Under the pieces are notes generated by a model. That model was not told the DNA's origin and ran no database searches. It saw only the letters and a program-made list of their open reading frames with translations. DNA of 64,000 bases, from positions 186,001-250,000 of the forward strand of contig NZ_MXPU01000007.1 of the NCBI RefSeq assembly GCF_002204185.1, given 5' to 3'. The DNA comes from Rhizobium esperanzae (GTDB lineage Bacteria > Pseudomonadota > Alphaproteobacteria > Rhizobiales > Rhizobiaceae). This document shows positions 54,362-64,000 of the stretch, piece by piece. Position 1 is the first letter of the stretch; every line of letters starts with the position of its first letter. The translations under genes and the position numbers were made by a program.

Positions 54362-54381
54362 ATCCACAGCTTGTCCACAGG
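54362..54381 (+). promoter_or_regulatory. Tandem DnaA-box-like sites
   Basis: TTATCCACA at 54362-54370 matches the perfect DnaA box. TTGTCCACA at 54373-54381 is a one-mismatch copy on the same strand 11 bp on, one helical turn. No replication genes are nearby. Confidence 0.45.
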
Positions 54382-54439
54382 CGTGGCGGCGGCGAGCGTA
54401 GCAACTTCAATGACATTTGCCCGGCGGCAAACAATAGCT

Positions 54440-54599
54440 CGCAAATACTATGTGACCATCAAATGACACTGCGTTTTTGTTTGCCGGCGCAGATACAAAC
54501 GATGACGGGGCTGGGATAGATTTGGTTTTGTTCCCGACCGTGGCGGCGGATACTGGGAGGAGGAGGCGGTGGGCAAACGAGGAGCCCACCGCCTTTTTT
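54440..54599 (+). ncRNA. Candidate small RNA ending at the terminator beside ntrC
   Basis: No coding gene on this strand ends within 300 bp, yet a good terminator closes the region. A weak TACTAT (54446-54451) could be a -10. The predicted transcript has GGGAGGAGGAGG next to the terminator stem. Both the promoter and the RNA are unproven. Confidence 0.3.
54565..54599 (+). terminator. Rho-independent terminator
   Basis: GGCGGTGGGC, a 9-base loop, GCCCACCGCC, then six T. The stem is a perfect 10 bp. The T-run is on the plus strand only, so it ends rightward transcription. On the other strand it could only act as a stem after ntrC. Confidence 0.8.
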
Positions 54600-54600
54600 A

Positions 54601-56052
54601 TTAGGCGGTGCGGGAGCTTCTGTACACAGAAACGCCGAGCTCCCTGATCTTCTTGCGCAAGGTGTTGCGGTTGAGGCCGAGAAGGTCTGCCGCCTTGATC
54701 TGATTGCCGCGCGTTGCCGTGAGCGCAGCGAGTATCAGCGGATATTCCAATTCGGTCAGCACGCGGTCATAGAGGCCTGGCGGCGGCAGGTTGTCGCCGA
54801 AGCTCGCAAAATAGGTGCGCATGTTCTCCTCGACCGCCTGGGCGATCGTCATCGAACCGTTGCGGATCGGCCCCTTGTCGATCGGGCTGTCGGGCACGTC
54901 GGAGCGCAGCTCAGCATCGATGATCTCGCGAGTGATGACATCCTGCGGATAGAGCGCCATCAGGCGGCGGATGAGATTTTCCAGCTCGCGGACATTGCCC
55001 GGCCAGGCATAGGCCTTCATCAGCTCCAGCGCTTCCTGATCGAAGCGTTTGGAGCCGAGCCCCTCCTTTTCGGCCTGCTGGATGAAGTGGCGCACCAGAT
55101 CTGGAATGTCCTCGGCACGGTCGCGCAGCGGCGGCAGGCGCAGCGGCACGACGTTGAGCCGATAATAGAGATCCTCGCGGAACAGGCCCTGATTGATCGC
55201 CTGCTTCAGATCCTTGTTGGTGGCAGCAACGATGCGCACGTCGGTACGGATCGGCGTGCGGCCGCCGACGGTGGTGTACTCGCCCTGCTGCAGCACGCGC
55301 AGAAGCCGCGTCTGGGCGTCCATCGGCATGTCACCGATTTCGTCGAGGAAGAGCGTACCGCCTTCGGCCTGCTCGAAGCGACCGGTCGAGCGGGTCTGCG
55401 CGCCGGTGAAGGCGCCCTTCTCATGGCCGAAGAGTTCGGATTCGATCAGGTCGCGCGGGATCGCCGCCATGTTGATTGCGACGAACGGGCCGTTGCGGCG
55501 CTTGCCGTAATCATGCAGGGCGCGGGCGACGAGCTCCTTGCCGGTGCCGGATTCACCGGTGATCATCAGCGTCAGATCGGTCTGCATCAGGCGGGCGAGC
55601 ACGCGATAGATTTCCTGCATCGCCGCCGAGCGGCCGACCAGCGGCATCCCGTCCTGCATGTCCTCGTCGAGTTTGGCGGGCTTGCGCTTCGGCTCGGCGA
55701 GCGCCCGGCCGATGATGCCGATCAGTTCGGTCAGGTCGAAGGGCTTCGGCAGATAATCATAGGCGCCCTTCTCGGACGCCTTGATGGCGGTCATGAAGGT
55801 GTTCTGCGCGCTCATGACCAGGACCGGGAGATCCGGACGGGCCTTCTTGATGCGCGGCAGGAGGTCGAAGGCGTTCTCGTCGGGCATCACCACGTCGGTG
55901 ACGACAAGATCGCCCTCGCCCGCCGAAATCCAACGCCAGAGGGTTGCGGCGTTGGAGGTGATGCGAACGTCATAGCCGGCGCGGCTCAAGGCCTGGTTGA
56001 GCACGGTGCGGATGGCCGCATCATCATCTGCAACGAGGATCGTGGCTGTCAT
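54601..56052 (-). CDS. ntrC: Nitrogen-regulation response regulator NtrC
   Basis: 483 residues: receiver (phospho-Asp near residue 53 in [10 protein letters not shown]), AAA+ sigma-54 activator with GESGTGKE, the GAFTGA loop in [23 protein letters not shown], and a C-terminal Fis-type HTH ([18 protein letters not shown]). It activates sigma-54 promoters of glutamine synthetase and ammonium uptake genes when phosphorylated by NtrB. Its ATG overlaps the ntrB stop (ATGA). Last gene of dusB-ntrB-ntrC. Confidence 0.96.
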   Translation of the reverse strand: MTATILVADDDAAIRTVLNQALSRAGYDVRITSNAATLWRWISAGEGDLVVTDVVMPDENAFDLLPRIKKARPDLPVLVMSAQNTFMTAIKASEKGAYDYLPKPFDLTELIGIIGRALAEPKRKPAKLDEDMQDGMPLVGRSAAMQEIYRVLARLMQTDLTLMITGESGTGKELVARALHDYGKRRNGPFVAINMAAIPRDLIESELFGHEKGAFTGAQTRSTGRFEQAEGGTLFLDEIGDMPMDAQTRLLRVLQQGEYTTVGGRTPIRTDVRIVAATNKDLKQAINQGLFREDLYYRLNVVPLRLPPLRDRAEDIPDLVRHFIQQAEKEGLGSKRFDQEALELMKAYAWPGNVRELENLIRRLMALYPQDVITREIIDAELRSDVPDSPIDKGPIRNGSMTIAQAVEENMRTYFASFGDNLPPPGLYDRVLTELEYPLILAALTATRGNQIKAADLLGLNRNTLRKKIRELGVSVYRSSRTA

Positions 56053-57203
56053 CGAGAAGGTCCTGTCGAGCTTACGGAAGAGGCATCCTCGAGCGAGGCG
56101 TCCTTCGACGCCGGCATGAGAACGCGGAAAGTCGTGCGGCTGTTCTGGCTGTCGCATTCGATGATGCCGCCGTGATCGCCGATGATCTTGGCGACCAATG
56201 CCAGGCCGAGACCGCTGCCGTTCGTCTTGGTCGTGATGAACGGATCGAAGAGGTGCGGCAACAGATCGGCGGGAACGCCGGGGCCATTGTCGTGGACGCA
56301 GAACTCCAGCGGCAGCGAGATCTTTTCACGCGTGCCGGCGACCGAGAGACGAATGCCCGGACGATAGGCCGTCGTCAGCATGATCTCGCCATCCGGCCGG
56401 TCGCCGACTGCTTCGGCGGCGTTCTTCACCAGGTTGAGGAACACCTGAACGAGCTGGTCGCGATTGGCATAGACGGCCGGCAGCGACGGATCGTAGCTCT
56501 CGGTGATGCGGATATTGCGGGCAAATCCCGCCTTGGCGACCGCCTTCACATGATCGAGCACGGAATGGATGTTGACCGGCATGCGGTCGACCGGCCGTTC
56601 GTCGGAAAAGACTTCCATGCGATCGACCAGCGAGACGATGCGGTCTGTCTCGTCGCAGATCAGCCGGGTCAGCGCCCGGTCGTCATCGATCGCCGATTGT
56701 TCGAGCAGTTGGGCGGCGCCACGGATGCCGGAGAGCGGGTTCTTGATCTCATGCGCCAGCATGGAGGCAAGCCCGGTGACGGAACGGGCGGCGGCGCGAT
56801 GCGTCAGCTGCCGGTCGATCTTGTCGGCCATCGAGCGTTCCTGGAAAACGATGACGACGGCGCCGGGTTCACTCAGCACCGGAGCGACATAGAGATCGAC
56901 GAGCTTGTCCTGCCCGAGGCGCGGAGAACTCAGGTCGACACGGTATTCGTTGACTGGCGCCTTGCGCTCACGCACCTGGTCGATCAGGGCGAGCAGCGGA
57001 CTGCCGAAGGGGATGAAGGTCGATATCCGGTATCGCGCCAGATGCGAGGCGCTGGCGCCGAAAAAGGCCTCCGCCTCCCAATTGGCGAAGGCGACGAAAC
57101 CGGATTCGTCGACCATGACGACGGGGTTCTGGATGGCGTTCAGCACGGCCATGGCGACGGTTCCGCCGGCGTGGTCGGGCGGAGATGTCATATCTTTCGT
57201 CAT
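56049..57203 (-). CDS. ntrB: Nitrogen-regulation sensor kinase/phosphatase NtrB
   Basis: 384 residues, cytoplasmic. A PAS domain (about 15-120) precedes the kinase part with phospho-His in [21 protein letters not shown]-box [11 protein letters not shown] and [14 protein letters not shown]. It phosphorylates NtrC under nitrogen limitation and is governed by PII proteins. Overlaps of 4 bp with dusB and ntrC show translational coupling. Confidence 0.95.
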   Translation of the reverse strand: MTKDMTSPPDHAGGTVAMAVLNAIQNPVVMVDESGFVAFANWEAEAFFGASASHLARYRISTFIPFGSPLLALIDQVRERKAPVNEYRVDLSSPRLGQDKLVDLYVAPVLSEPGAVVIVFQERSMADKIDRQLTHRAAARSVTGLASMLAHEIKNPLSGIRGAAQLLEQSAIDDDRALTRLICDETDRIVSLVDRMEVFSDERPVDRMPVNIHSVLDHVKAVAKAGFARNIRITESYDPSLPAVYANRDQLVQVFLNLVKNAAEAVGDRPDGEIMLTTAYRPGIRLSVAGTREKISLPLEFCVHDNGPGVPADLLPHLFDPFITTKTNGSGLGLALVAKIIGDHGGIIECDSQNSRTTFRVLMPASKDASLEDASSVSSTGPSR

Positions 57204-58219
57204 GCCGCCTCCCGGCTGTCGACAGTGGCTGTATCGAGTGCATCGTGAAGGCGCGCAGCCACCTCGCTCGGGTCGCGCGAGGTCATGATGTCAGCCTTCT
57301 CGCCGCCGGCAAGGCCGGGAGCAAACCGCTCGAGATACCAGCCGAGATGCTTGCGGGCATGGCGGATCGCCACCGCCTCGCCGTAAAAATCGAGCATCAT
57401 CCGATAATGTTCGACGGCGATATCGGCAATATCTTCGCGCCGCGGTTCCGCTGCTCCGGCGAGCACGCCGGCATGCCACGGCCTGCCCTGGCAGCCTCGG
57501 CCGATCATGACGGCATCAGCGCCGGAGCGGCGCAGGATTTCCTGCGCGTCGTGCGCGCTCTCGACATCGCCATTGGCGATCAGCGGAACGGAGATCACCT
57601 CGCGGACTGCGCGGATCGCGTCCCAATCGGCGCGGCCTTCATAAAATTGCATGCGGGTGCGGCCATGAATGGTCACGAGCTGGATGCCGACCGCCTCGGC
57701 GCGGCGCGCAATGTCGGGCGCGTTGATGGAATTCTCATCCCAGCCGAGGCGCATCTTCAGCGTCACCGGAATGTCGACGGCCTTGACTGTTGCCTCAATC
57801 AGAGCGAGCGCATGATCGGGATCGCGCATCAGCGCCGAGCCGGAATAACCGCCGATCACCTTCTTTGCCGGACAGCCCATATTGATGTCGATGATATCGG
57901 CGCCATGATCGGCCGCGATCTTCGCCGCTTCCGCCATCCAATGCGCCTCGCGCCCGGCGAGCTGCACCATATGCGGCCGAAAGCCGGCAGCCTTGAGCCG
58001 CGACCAGGATTCGGCGGTGTCGTTGACCAGCTCGCGGCTCGCCACCATCTCGGTGACGACGAGGCCGGCGCCGAAGCGCCAGGCAAGCTCACGGAAGGGC
58101 ATGTCCGTGACGCCGGACATCGGCGCCAGCACAACGCGGTTCCGCACGGACACGGGTCCGATTCGGAAAGACGCTGCGAGATTCTTGCAAATCAAATGAT
58201 TATCTTTCAGGCACAGCAT
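57200..58219 (-). CDS. dusB: tRNA-dihydrouridine synthase DusB (NifR3)
   Basis: 339 residues, a flavin TIM barrel. The active Cys is in [39 protein letters not shown] and [14 protein letters not shown] are the family FMN contacts. It reduces specific uridines in tRNA. The dusB-ntrB-ntrC operon order is typical of alphaproteobacteria. The start at 58219 is the first ATG of the frame. The divergent ispDF gene begins 144 bp away. Confidence 0.93.
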   Translation of the reverse strand: MLCLKDNHLICKNLAASFRIGPVSVRNRVVLAPMSGVTDMPFRELAWRFGAGLVVTEMVASRELVNDTAESWSRLKAAGFRPHMVQLAGREAHWMAEAAKIAADHGADIIDINMGCPAKKVIGGYSGSALMRDPDHALALIEATVKAVDIPVTLKMRLGWDENSINAPDIARRAEAVGIQLVTIHGRTRMQFYEGRADWDAIRAVREVISVPLIANGDVESAHDAQEILRRSGADAVMIGRGCQGRPWHAGVLAGAAEPRREDIADIAVEHYRMMLDFYGEAVAIRHARKHLGWYLERFAPGLAGGEKADIMTSRDPSEVAARLHDALDTATVDSREAA

Positions 58220-58363
58220 GGAACTGCATTATTTTTAGCCACAGATCCATGCCTTTGCCAAGGGGGCTCGGATCGGAATCGATATTTTTCGGGGCAGACG
58301 CTGGAAAAGGCCAAAGCAAGAGATTAGAGCACTCCGGTCAATTCCGCATAATTTAGGGGATTT

Positions 58364-59581
58364 ATGCTGCAAATGCCGTCCAAGCAACCGATATCGGCTG
58401 GAATTGTCATCGTTGCCGCCGGTCGCGGCGAGCGCGCCGGATCCTCCACGGAAGGCCCCAAGCAATATCGCATGATCGGGGGCAAGCCGATTATCGTTCA
58501 TACGCTTGAAAACTTCATGACATGGGAAGCTGCCAAACAGATCGTCGTCGTCATTCATCCCGACGACGAGGCGCTGTTTGCCAAGGCGGCTCGCCACATC
58601 ATCTCGGAAACGCCGATTAAAACAGTACATGGCGGTGCGACAAGACAGAAGTCCGTACTCGCCGGCCTGAGATACCTCAAGGACAAGCATGTCAGCCATG
58701 TGCTGATCCACGACGCAGTCCGGCCCTTCTTCGACCATGTTCTTCTCGACCGCATTGCCGAGCGCCTTGGCAATGGCGCGCCGGCGGTGCTGCCGGCCAT
58801 GCCAGTCACCGACACCCTGAAACGCGCCGACAGCGCCGGCACCATATCGGCGACGGTCTCGCGCGAGCACCTCTATGCGGCGCAGACGCCGCAATCCTTC
58901 GCCTTCGCAACAATCCTTGACGCGCATGAGAAGGCGGCGGCGAGCGGGCGAAGCGATTTTACTGACGACGCCTCGATCGCCGAGTGGTCGGGCATTCCGG
59001 TGACGATCGTCGAGGGCACGCCCGATAACGTCAAGCTGACGGTCAAGCGCGATATCGCCATGGCCGACGACAAACTCTCGGCTTCGCTGCTGCCCGACGT
59101 GCGCACCGGCAACGGCTATGACGTGCACCAGCTCGAGCCGGGCGATGGCGTGACACTCTGCGGCGTGTTCATTCCGCACGATCAGAAGCTCAAGGGCCAT
59201 TCCGATGCCGACGTGGCGCTGCATGCGCTGACAGACGCGCTGCTTGCCACCTGCGGCGCCGGCGATATCGGCGATCATTTCCCGCCGTCCGATCCGCAAT
59301 GGAAGGGAGCGGCTTCGAAGATCTTCATCGAGCATGCCGCTCGGATCGTACGGGAACGCGGCGGCACGATCATGAATGCCGACGTCTCGCTGATCGCCGA
59401 GGCGCCGAAGGTCGGGCCGCATCGCGAGGCCATGCGGACGAACCTGTCGGAATATCTCGGCATCGATCTCGAGCGCTGCTCTGTTAAGGCGACGACCAAT
59501 GAGAAGATCGGCTTCGTCGGGCGGCGCGAAGGCATCGCGGCGATCGCCACGGCGACCGTCGTCTATCGCGGGAGGACATGA
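58364..59581 (+). CDS. ispDF: Bifunctional IspD/IspF (MEP cytidylyltransferase plus cyclodiphosphate synthase)
   Basis: 405 residues. The IspD half (1-235) has [10 protein letters not shown] and the CTP-site HDAVRPFFD. The IspF half (about 245-405) has [28 protein letters not shown] (metal Asp/His) and [13 protein letters not shown]. The fusion is characteristic of alphaproteobacteria. It makes ME-cPP in the non-mevalonate isoprenoid pathway. Its stop overlaps the next start. Confidence 0.95.
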   Translation: MLQMPSKQPISAGIVIVAAGRGERAGSSTEGPKQYRMIGGKPIIVHTLENFMTWEAAKQIVVVIHPDDEALFAKAARHIISETPIKTVHGGATRQKSVLAGLRYLKDKHVSHVLIHDAVRPFFDHVLLDRIAERLGNGAPAVLPAMPVTDTLKRADSAGTISATVSREHLYAAQTPQSFAFATILDAHEKAAASGRSDFTDDASIAEWSGIPVTIVEGTPDNVKLTVKRDIAMADDKLSASLLPDVRTGNGYDVHQLEPGDGVTLCGVFIPHDQKLKGHSDADVALHALTDALLATCGAGDIGDHFPPSDPQWKGAASKIFIEHAARIVRERGGTIMNADVSLIAEAPKVGPHREAMRTNLSEYLGIDLERCSVKATTNEKIGFVGRREGIAAIATATVVYRGRT

Positions 59582-60081
59582 TGGGCCGTTTCCCTCCGGA
59601 TATCCTTTCGGCGGCAGAGGCAATCATCCGTGATTTCACCGCGGCAGGGCTGATGATCTCGACGGCCGAATCCTGCACCGGTGGGCTGATATCAGGCGCG
59701 CTGACGGAGATATCCGGCTCATCCGCCGTCGTCGACCGCGGCTTCGTCACCTACACGAACAGCGCCAAGACCGAGCTGCTCGGGGTGCAGGCGCAAACGC
59801 TGCTGCGTTTCGGCGCAGTCTCCGAGGAGACCGCCCGGCAAATGGCACATGGCGCCCTCTTCCGCTCGCGCGCCGATATCGCCGTCGCCGTCACCGGCAT
59901 TGCCGGCCCCGGCGGCGGATCGGCCGAAAAACCGGTCGGCTTGGTACATCTTGCCGCCAAATCGCGCGGCGGCGCCCTCGTCCATCGGAAAATGCTCTAC
60001 GGCGACATCGGCCGCAGCGAGGTTCGGATGGCCACGGTCAGGACGGCGCTGGAGATGGTGCGTTCGCTGCTCACGGGCTGA
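59581..60081 (+). CDS. CinA C-terminal-domain nicotinamide-nucleotide amidase
   Basis: 166 residues, the stand-alone PncC-type amidase: STAESCTGGLISGALTEISG (catalytic Ser/Lys region) and GIAGPGGGSAEKPVGLVH. It deamidates NMN to NaMN in the pyridine-nucleotide cycle. The ATG at 59581 has GGAGG 5 bases upstream; an adjacent ATG at 59578 is nearer the GGAGG and less likely. It overlaps the ispDF stop and is convergent with the ratA-like gene. Confidence 0.88.
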   Translation: MGRFPPDILSAAEAIIRDFTAAGLMISTAESCTGGLISGALTEISGSSAVVDRGFVTYTNSAKTELLGVQAQTLLRFGAVSEETARQMAHGALFRSRADIAVAVTGIAGPGGGSAEKPVGLVHLAAKSRGGALVHRKMLYGDIGRSEVRMATVRTALEMVRSLLTG

Positions 60082-60100
60082 GGATGCCTGCAACCGGCCG

Positions 60101-60553
60101 TCAGACGGGAGCGTAGATCTTGCTCGCGCGCGTCTCGAAGGCTTCGGTGAACATGCGGAAGGCGCGGTCGAACATCGAGCCCATCAGCGCCCCGAGGATG
60201 CGGCTCTTGAACTCATAATCGATGAAAAAATTGATGGTGCAGCCGCCGGCCGGCGTTTCGGCAAAATGCCAGCGGTTTTCGAGATATTTGAACGGGCCGT
60301 CGATATATTTGACCTCAATGACACGCTCGGCCCGGTTCAACAGCACCTGGGTCGTGAAGGTCTCGCGGATCGCCTTATAACCGACCGTCATATCGGCAAG
60401 GAGCAGGATCTTGCCCTCGCGCTCTTTGCGGCTCCTGACCGAAAGCGCTTCGCAGAGCGGCAGGAATTCGGGATAGTGTTCGACATCGGCAACGAGATCG
60501 AACATCTGGTCGGGCGTATGCGGGACGGAACGGTGCGTTTCGAATTGCGGCAT
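60101..60553 (-). CDS. RatA/Coq10-like START-domain protein
   Basis: 150 residues of the polyketide-cyclase/START fold: HTPDQMFDLVADVEHYPEFLP at the start, EVKYIDGPFKYLENRWHF in the middle. Bacterial members are called RatA (ribosome association) or Coq10-like (ubiquinone binding). The two are not separable from sequence. It follows the P-loop protein by 62 bp in the leftward direction. ATG 60553 preferred over a GTG at 60562. Confidence 0.85.
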   Translation of the reverse strand: MPQFETHRSVPHTPDQMFDLVADVEHYPEFLPLCEALSVRSRKEREGKILLLADMTVGYKAIRETFTTQVLLNRAERVIEVKYIDGPFKYLENRWHFAETPAGGCTINFFIDYEFKSRILGALMGSMFDRAFRMFTEAFETRASKIYAPV

Positions 60554-60615
60554 AGGCGGCACTTAAGCGGGCCGATCCAGAAGATCAAGGAGTTCGCGCG
60601 TCCGGCGGCGGGATT

Positions 60616-61155
60616 TTAGCTGGAGAACCGCACATCGGGACCATGTTCGGCGATCCCGGCGGCAACGCGCGGCGCAAATTTCGCCTCGAAGGTCCAGATG
60701 AAGCGCAGGAATTCCAAATCGACCTTCTCGATGCAACCCGGTGCCATTTCCGGGCGGGTGCGGCCAATCCATTTCGCCCATCTGCTGACCGCACCCCAGA
60801 TACAGAGAAGTCGCGGCATGCGAACCCAGATGACGAAATCGGTCCGCGGTAGCCTAATGTCCAGCGAGGAGGGGTTGGTGCCGTCCATGATCCAGCGTTC
60901 TTCGAGGATCCGGCCGGCGATGATACGTCGCTGCTCCGCCCTGTCGCGCGCCACCCAGCCGGGAAGCCAATAGACGTCGCGGTCAAGCGAGATGTAAGGA
61001 AGTCCGAAGCGCCTGGCAATTTTTAGAGAAAGAGCGGACTTGCCGCCGCCCGAGCAACCCACGACAAGGATGCGTCGGGCTCTTCGAATATGCTCCGCCG
61101 CCTGCTTGAGGTCAGCGATCTGCTGACGCGGCGGCAGCTCTGCTCTCTGGTCCAT
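60616..61155 (-). CDS. Small P-loop ATPase (adenylate-kinase-like/topology-modulation type)
   Basis: 179 residues. Walker A VGCSGGGKSALS at about 36-47 and DGTNPSSLDIRLPRTDFVIW further on match small nucleotide-kinase-like ATPases of unknown substrate. GAGG lies 8 bases before the ATG at 61155. The frame to 61215 has no family character. Confidence 0.8.
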   Translation of the reverse strand: MDQRAELPPRQQIADLKQAAEHIRRARRILVVGCSGGGKSALSLKIARRFGLPYISLDRDVYWLPGWVARDRAEQRRIIAGRILEERWIMDGTNPSSLDIRLPRTDFVIWVRMPRLLCIWGAVSRWAKWIGRTRPEMAPGCIEKVDLEFLRFIWTFEAKFAPRVAAGIAEHGPDVRFSS

Positions 61156-61224
61156 CGTGTCATCCTCGCTGCCGGTTTGCGCCCATACAGTTAAACCCCC
61201 GCGAGCCGCTGTCATTATCGGCTG

Positions 61225-61761
61225 CTATTCGTCAATCCGTACGTGGCCACCTTCGATAACGACATGACGCCCTTGCAACTCGACAAGGCGCCAACTCTCT
61301 TCAAGCGAACCATCCGGGAAAATCTGAAGCCGGTAATCACCCGACAACAGGAGATCAGCCCCACCATAGTTGTCCGCATTGACCGAGATAACAACGAGTT
61401 GTTCTGTGGCGTTCACAAACGAGTTTGTCGCCTCGTCATACCCTTTCAGCAGAGATGCGATTTTGATCAGCTGCAGGTTGCCTGTTCTGGGATCGTCATC
61501 GTCTATCTCACCTCCTTCTGCAGGCTTGACAAAACGATCTAATGTCCCCGTAACCACCATATTCTTAGCAACGAGACGCCACGGGCATTGCAAATGTAGT
61601 GCGTACGCACCAACCGTTCCTTTGCCTGAAGGATGCGGTCGTATTGCTCCAAAATGGAAAATCTTCATGTCTACGGCGTTGCGGGCAATGCTCAACGGCA
61701 ATCCCACGAGTACCTGAAGGCAGCTTTCCAAGCAGGCTCGATTATCGTTCTCGGACGTCAA
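61225..61761 (-). CDS. Hypothetical protein, possibly immunity-type
   Basis: 178 residues, not recognised. The pattern ALHLQCPWRLV with a preceding MKIFHFGAIRP and a later LVVISVNADNYGGADLLLSG recalls small cytoplasmic proteins encoded among toxin-immunity modules. The gene is more AT-rich than its neighbours. The start is a TTG at 61761; a shorter start at 61668 would drop a conserved-looking N-terminus. No toxin gene is adjacent. Confidence 0.5.
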   Translation of the reverse strand: MTSENDNRACLESCLQVLVGLPLSIARNAVDMKIFHFGAIRPHPSGKGTVGAYALHLQCPWRLVAKNMVVTGTLDRFVKPAEGGEIDDDDPRTGNLQLIKIASLLKGYDEATNSFVNATEQLVVISVNADNYGGADLLLSGDYRLQIFPDGSLEESWRLVELQGRHVVIEGGHVRIDE

Positions 61762-61826
61762 AAATGAAACTCGATTGAATCAGAAATCAACGAGCCTCCG
61801 GCCGACCAGTACACAAGATAAAGTTA

Positions 61827-62798
<972 letters not shown>

Positions 62799-62845
62799 TG
62801 CAGTTTCAGCTTTCCGTCGCCCTTAAAGCGGCATCATCCCTTGAT

Positions 62846-63093
62846 CTAGCGCCGCACCAGCCGCGCAACGAATATCAGCAGGCAGGCGCCAAGGAAACCC
62901 GTCACGAAATAACCGAGCCGTCCGCCAGCGACTGGACATGGAATTGGGCGAGAATGGCGGTGGCGACGACCGAGCCGACGATGCCGAGCACGATATTCAG
63001 GAAAATCCCGTACCGCGCCTCCATCAGCTTGCCGGCGAGCCAGCCTGCAAGCCCGCCGATGATGATTGCCGAAATCCAGCCCACGCCTTCCAT
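62846..63093 (-). pseudogene. GlsB/YeaQ/YmgE membrane protein, frameshifted
   Basis: The intact frame (63093-62902) gives 63 residues with two membrane segments (GWISAIIIGGLAGWLAGKLM, NIVLGIVGSVVATAILA), then stops early. The expected C-terminal third (LGYFVTGFLGACLLIFVARL) is present in another frame and ends at 62846. The two join if one G is added between 62931 and 62932 (a GG read as G), giving 82 residues, the family size. This is either a sequence error or a recent one-base loss. It follows the intact copy by 14 bp. Confidence 0.75.
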
Positions 63094-63107
63094 ACCCGCC
63101 CTTACCC

Positions 63108-63362
63108 TTAAGCGACCGCTCTGGCGACCAGAACCACTATGATGGCACCGACGGTGGCGTGGATGATCTGTACGACCAGCGCGTTCTCAATGCCCAGCGA
63201 AATCCCGAGCGCGCTGAACAGATAACCGCCGACGAAGGCGCCGATGATGCCGCTCAGCAGGCACCTGATCAAGCCGCCGCCACCGACGACGAGACTTGCC
63301 AGGAAGCCCGCGACAAGGCCGATCAGCAAAAACACCAGCAACGCCTGCGTCTCCATAGACAT
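63108..63362 (-). CDS. GlsB/YeaQ/YmgE-family stress membrane protein
   Basis: 84 residues with three membrane segments (LLVFLLIGLVAGFLASLVV, then LLSGIIGAFVGGYLF, then VQIIHATVGAIIVVLVARAV). The family is stress-linked and of unknown function. AAAGGA lies upstream of the ATG at 63362. It lies downstream of the dihydrolipoyl dehydrogenase gene across a stem-loop. Confidence 0.85.
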   Translation of the reverse strand: MSMETQALLVFLLIGLVAGFLASLVVGGGGLIRCLLSGIIGAFVGGYLFSALGISLGIENALVVQIIHATVGAIIVVLVARAVA

Positions 63363-63391
63363 GATGATTTCCTTTCGCTTTTTCCACCCTG

Positions 63392-63413
63392 CCGGAGTGG
63401 CTTTCCACTCCGG
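63392..63413 (-). other. Stem-loop after the dihydrolipoyl dehydrogenase gene
   Basis: CCGGAGTGG, loop AAAG, CCACTCCGG: a perfect 9-bp hairpin 26 bp past the stop. No T-run follows. It may protect the upstream message or reduce read-through into the GlsB genes. Confidence 0.5.
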
Positions 63414-63438
63414 GAACAAGGTGGCGCCCCGAAAATTC

Positions 63439-64000
63439 TCAAGCGTTCAGCACACGACCATAAGCATCGAGCACCGCTTCCTTCATCGTCTCGGACACCG
63501 TCGGATGCGGGAAGATCGTGTGCATCAGCTCTTCCTCTGTCGTCTCGAGGTTCATTGCGACGACGAAGCCCTGGATGAGTTCGGTGACCTCGGCGCCGAC
63601 CATATGGGCGCCGAGCAGTTCGCCGGTCTTCTTGTCGAAGATCACCTTGACCATGCCCTGGTCCTCGCCGAGTGCGATCGCCTTGCCGTTGGCGGCGAAG
63701 GAGAAGCGGCCGACGCGGATGTCGCGGCCAAGCTCCTTGGCCTTGGCTTCGGTGAGGCCGACGGAGGCGACCTGCGGACTGCAGTAGGTGCAGCCGGGGA
63801 CCTTGCCCTTGTCGGTCGGATGCACATTCAGCAGGCCGGCGATCTTCTCGACGCAGACGACACCCTCGTGCTCGGCCTTGTGGGCCAGCATCGGCGGGCC
63901 GGCGACATCGCCGATCGCATAGATGCCGGCGACATTGGTCTTGCCGTAACCGTCGGCAACGACGCAGCCGCGGTCGGTCTTGACGCCGAGCGTCTCCAGG
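63439..64000 (-). CDS. lpdA: Dihydrolipoyl dehydrogenase, C-terminal part (cut by window edge)
   Basis: The frame is open to the window end; 187 residues are seen. GIYAIGDVAGPPMLAHKAEHEG (FAD-site Asp) and the interface domain with the active HPTVSE (His) near the end identify the E3 subunit of 2-oxoacid dehydrogenase complexes. The location upstream of lipA suggests the pyruvate dehydrogenase copy. Confidence 0.92.
   Translation of the reverse strand, partial: LETLGVKTDRGCVVADGYGKTNVAGIYAIGDVAGPPMLAHKAEHEGVVCVEKIAGLLNVHPTDKGKVPGCTYCSPQVASVGLTEAKAKELGRDIRVGRFSFAANGKAIALGEDQGMVKVIFDKKTGELLGAHMVGAEVTELIQGFVVAMNLETTEEELMHTIFPHPTVSETMKEAVLDAYGRVLNA

Larger units (their letters stand above)
54223..54600. 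other. Intergenic region 3' of ntrC with DnaA-box-like sites and a rightward terminator
   Basis: 378 bp between two convergent genes (amine-oxidase-like and ntrC). It contains two DnaA-box-like 9-mers (54362-54381) and a strong rho-independent terminator pointing right (54565-54599). A transcript of unknown origin must end there. Confidence 0.5.

Overview
The window looks like chromosomal DNA of a fast-growing Rhizobium (R. leguminosarum/etli/phaseoli group). The reasons are the high-GC coding style, the fused ispDF gene, the gene order dusB-ntrB-ntrC and ntrY-ntrX-dat-hfq-hflX, the set cysG-DUF2849-cysI-DUF934, two DUF982 genes, and intergenic inverted-repeat mosaics of the RIME type. No complete insertion sequence, prophage, rRNA or CRISPR array was seen. 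Both edges cut genes: a 5-dehydro-4-deoxyglucarate dehydratase on the left and dihydrolipoyl dehydrogenase on the right.

Region 1 (1-8200) is a sugar uptake and catabolic locus. A binding protein, two permeases and a MalK/UgpC-type ATPase run leftward. A ROK regulator, a Gfo/Idh/MocA dehydrogenase and a ThuA-like protein run rightward from the same 200-bp control region. The gene content resembles rhizobial trehalose/maltose thu loci.

Region 2 (9100-17500) is the most unusual part. It holds a creatininase-family amidohydrolase, a LysR regulator, an NMT1-type ABC importer, a cytosine-deaminase-like amidohydrolase, a GlcD-like flavin oxidase, a flavodoxin-fold NAD(P)H oxidoreductase and a RidA-like protein. 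The five genes from the importer ATPase onward are nearly contiguous, with short overlaps or no gap. A 36-bp element, 30 of 36 positions identical, occurs upstream of both the creatininase gene and the importer operon, so one LysR protein probably controls both. Together this looks like an undescribed pathway for a cyclic amide or N-heterocycle.

Region 3 (17500-23100) carries an AraC regulator with a GlcG/HbpS-like, SDR and SnoaL-like set, then a divergent MarR/flavin-monooxygenase pair with two near-identical operators. The 3' relic of a second marR gene lies at 17515-17690.

Region 4 (23100-35500) is accessory DNA. It has a two-gene operon of small proteins behind a good promoter with a LexA box on its start site, two DUF982 genes around a DUF4242-cyclase fusion, a small lipoprotein, a carbamoyltransferase-like protein without the usual catalytic motifs, an ABC exporter with a possible leader peptide, a second cyclase with a zinc ribbon, a second aromatic hydroxylase, an L,D-transpeptidase and tRNA-Lys(TTT).

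Region 5 (35700-64000) is core genome. It contains CcdA, an AEC transporter, a UbiH-type hydroxylase, siroheme/sulfite reduction genes, a nucleoside deaminase, MazG, HflX, Hfq, a D-amino-acid transaminase, NtrX/NtrY, three accessory genes, NtrC/NtrB/DusB, IspDF, a CinA-type amidase, a RatA/Coq10-like protein, a P-loop ATPase, an orphan protein, LipA and two GlsB/YeaQ membrane proteins. The second GlsB copy has a one-base frameshift. The 378 bp beyond ntrC hold two DnaA-box-like sites and a rightward terminator not assigned to any gene.
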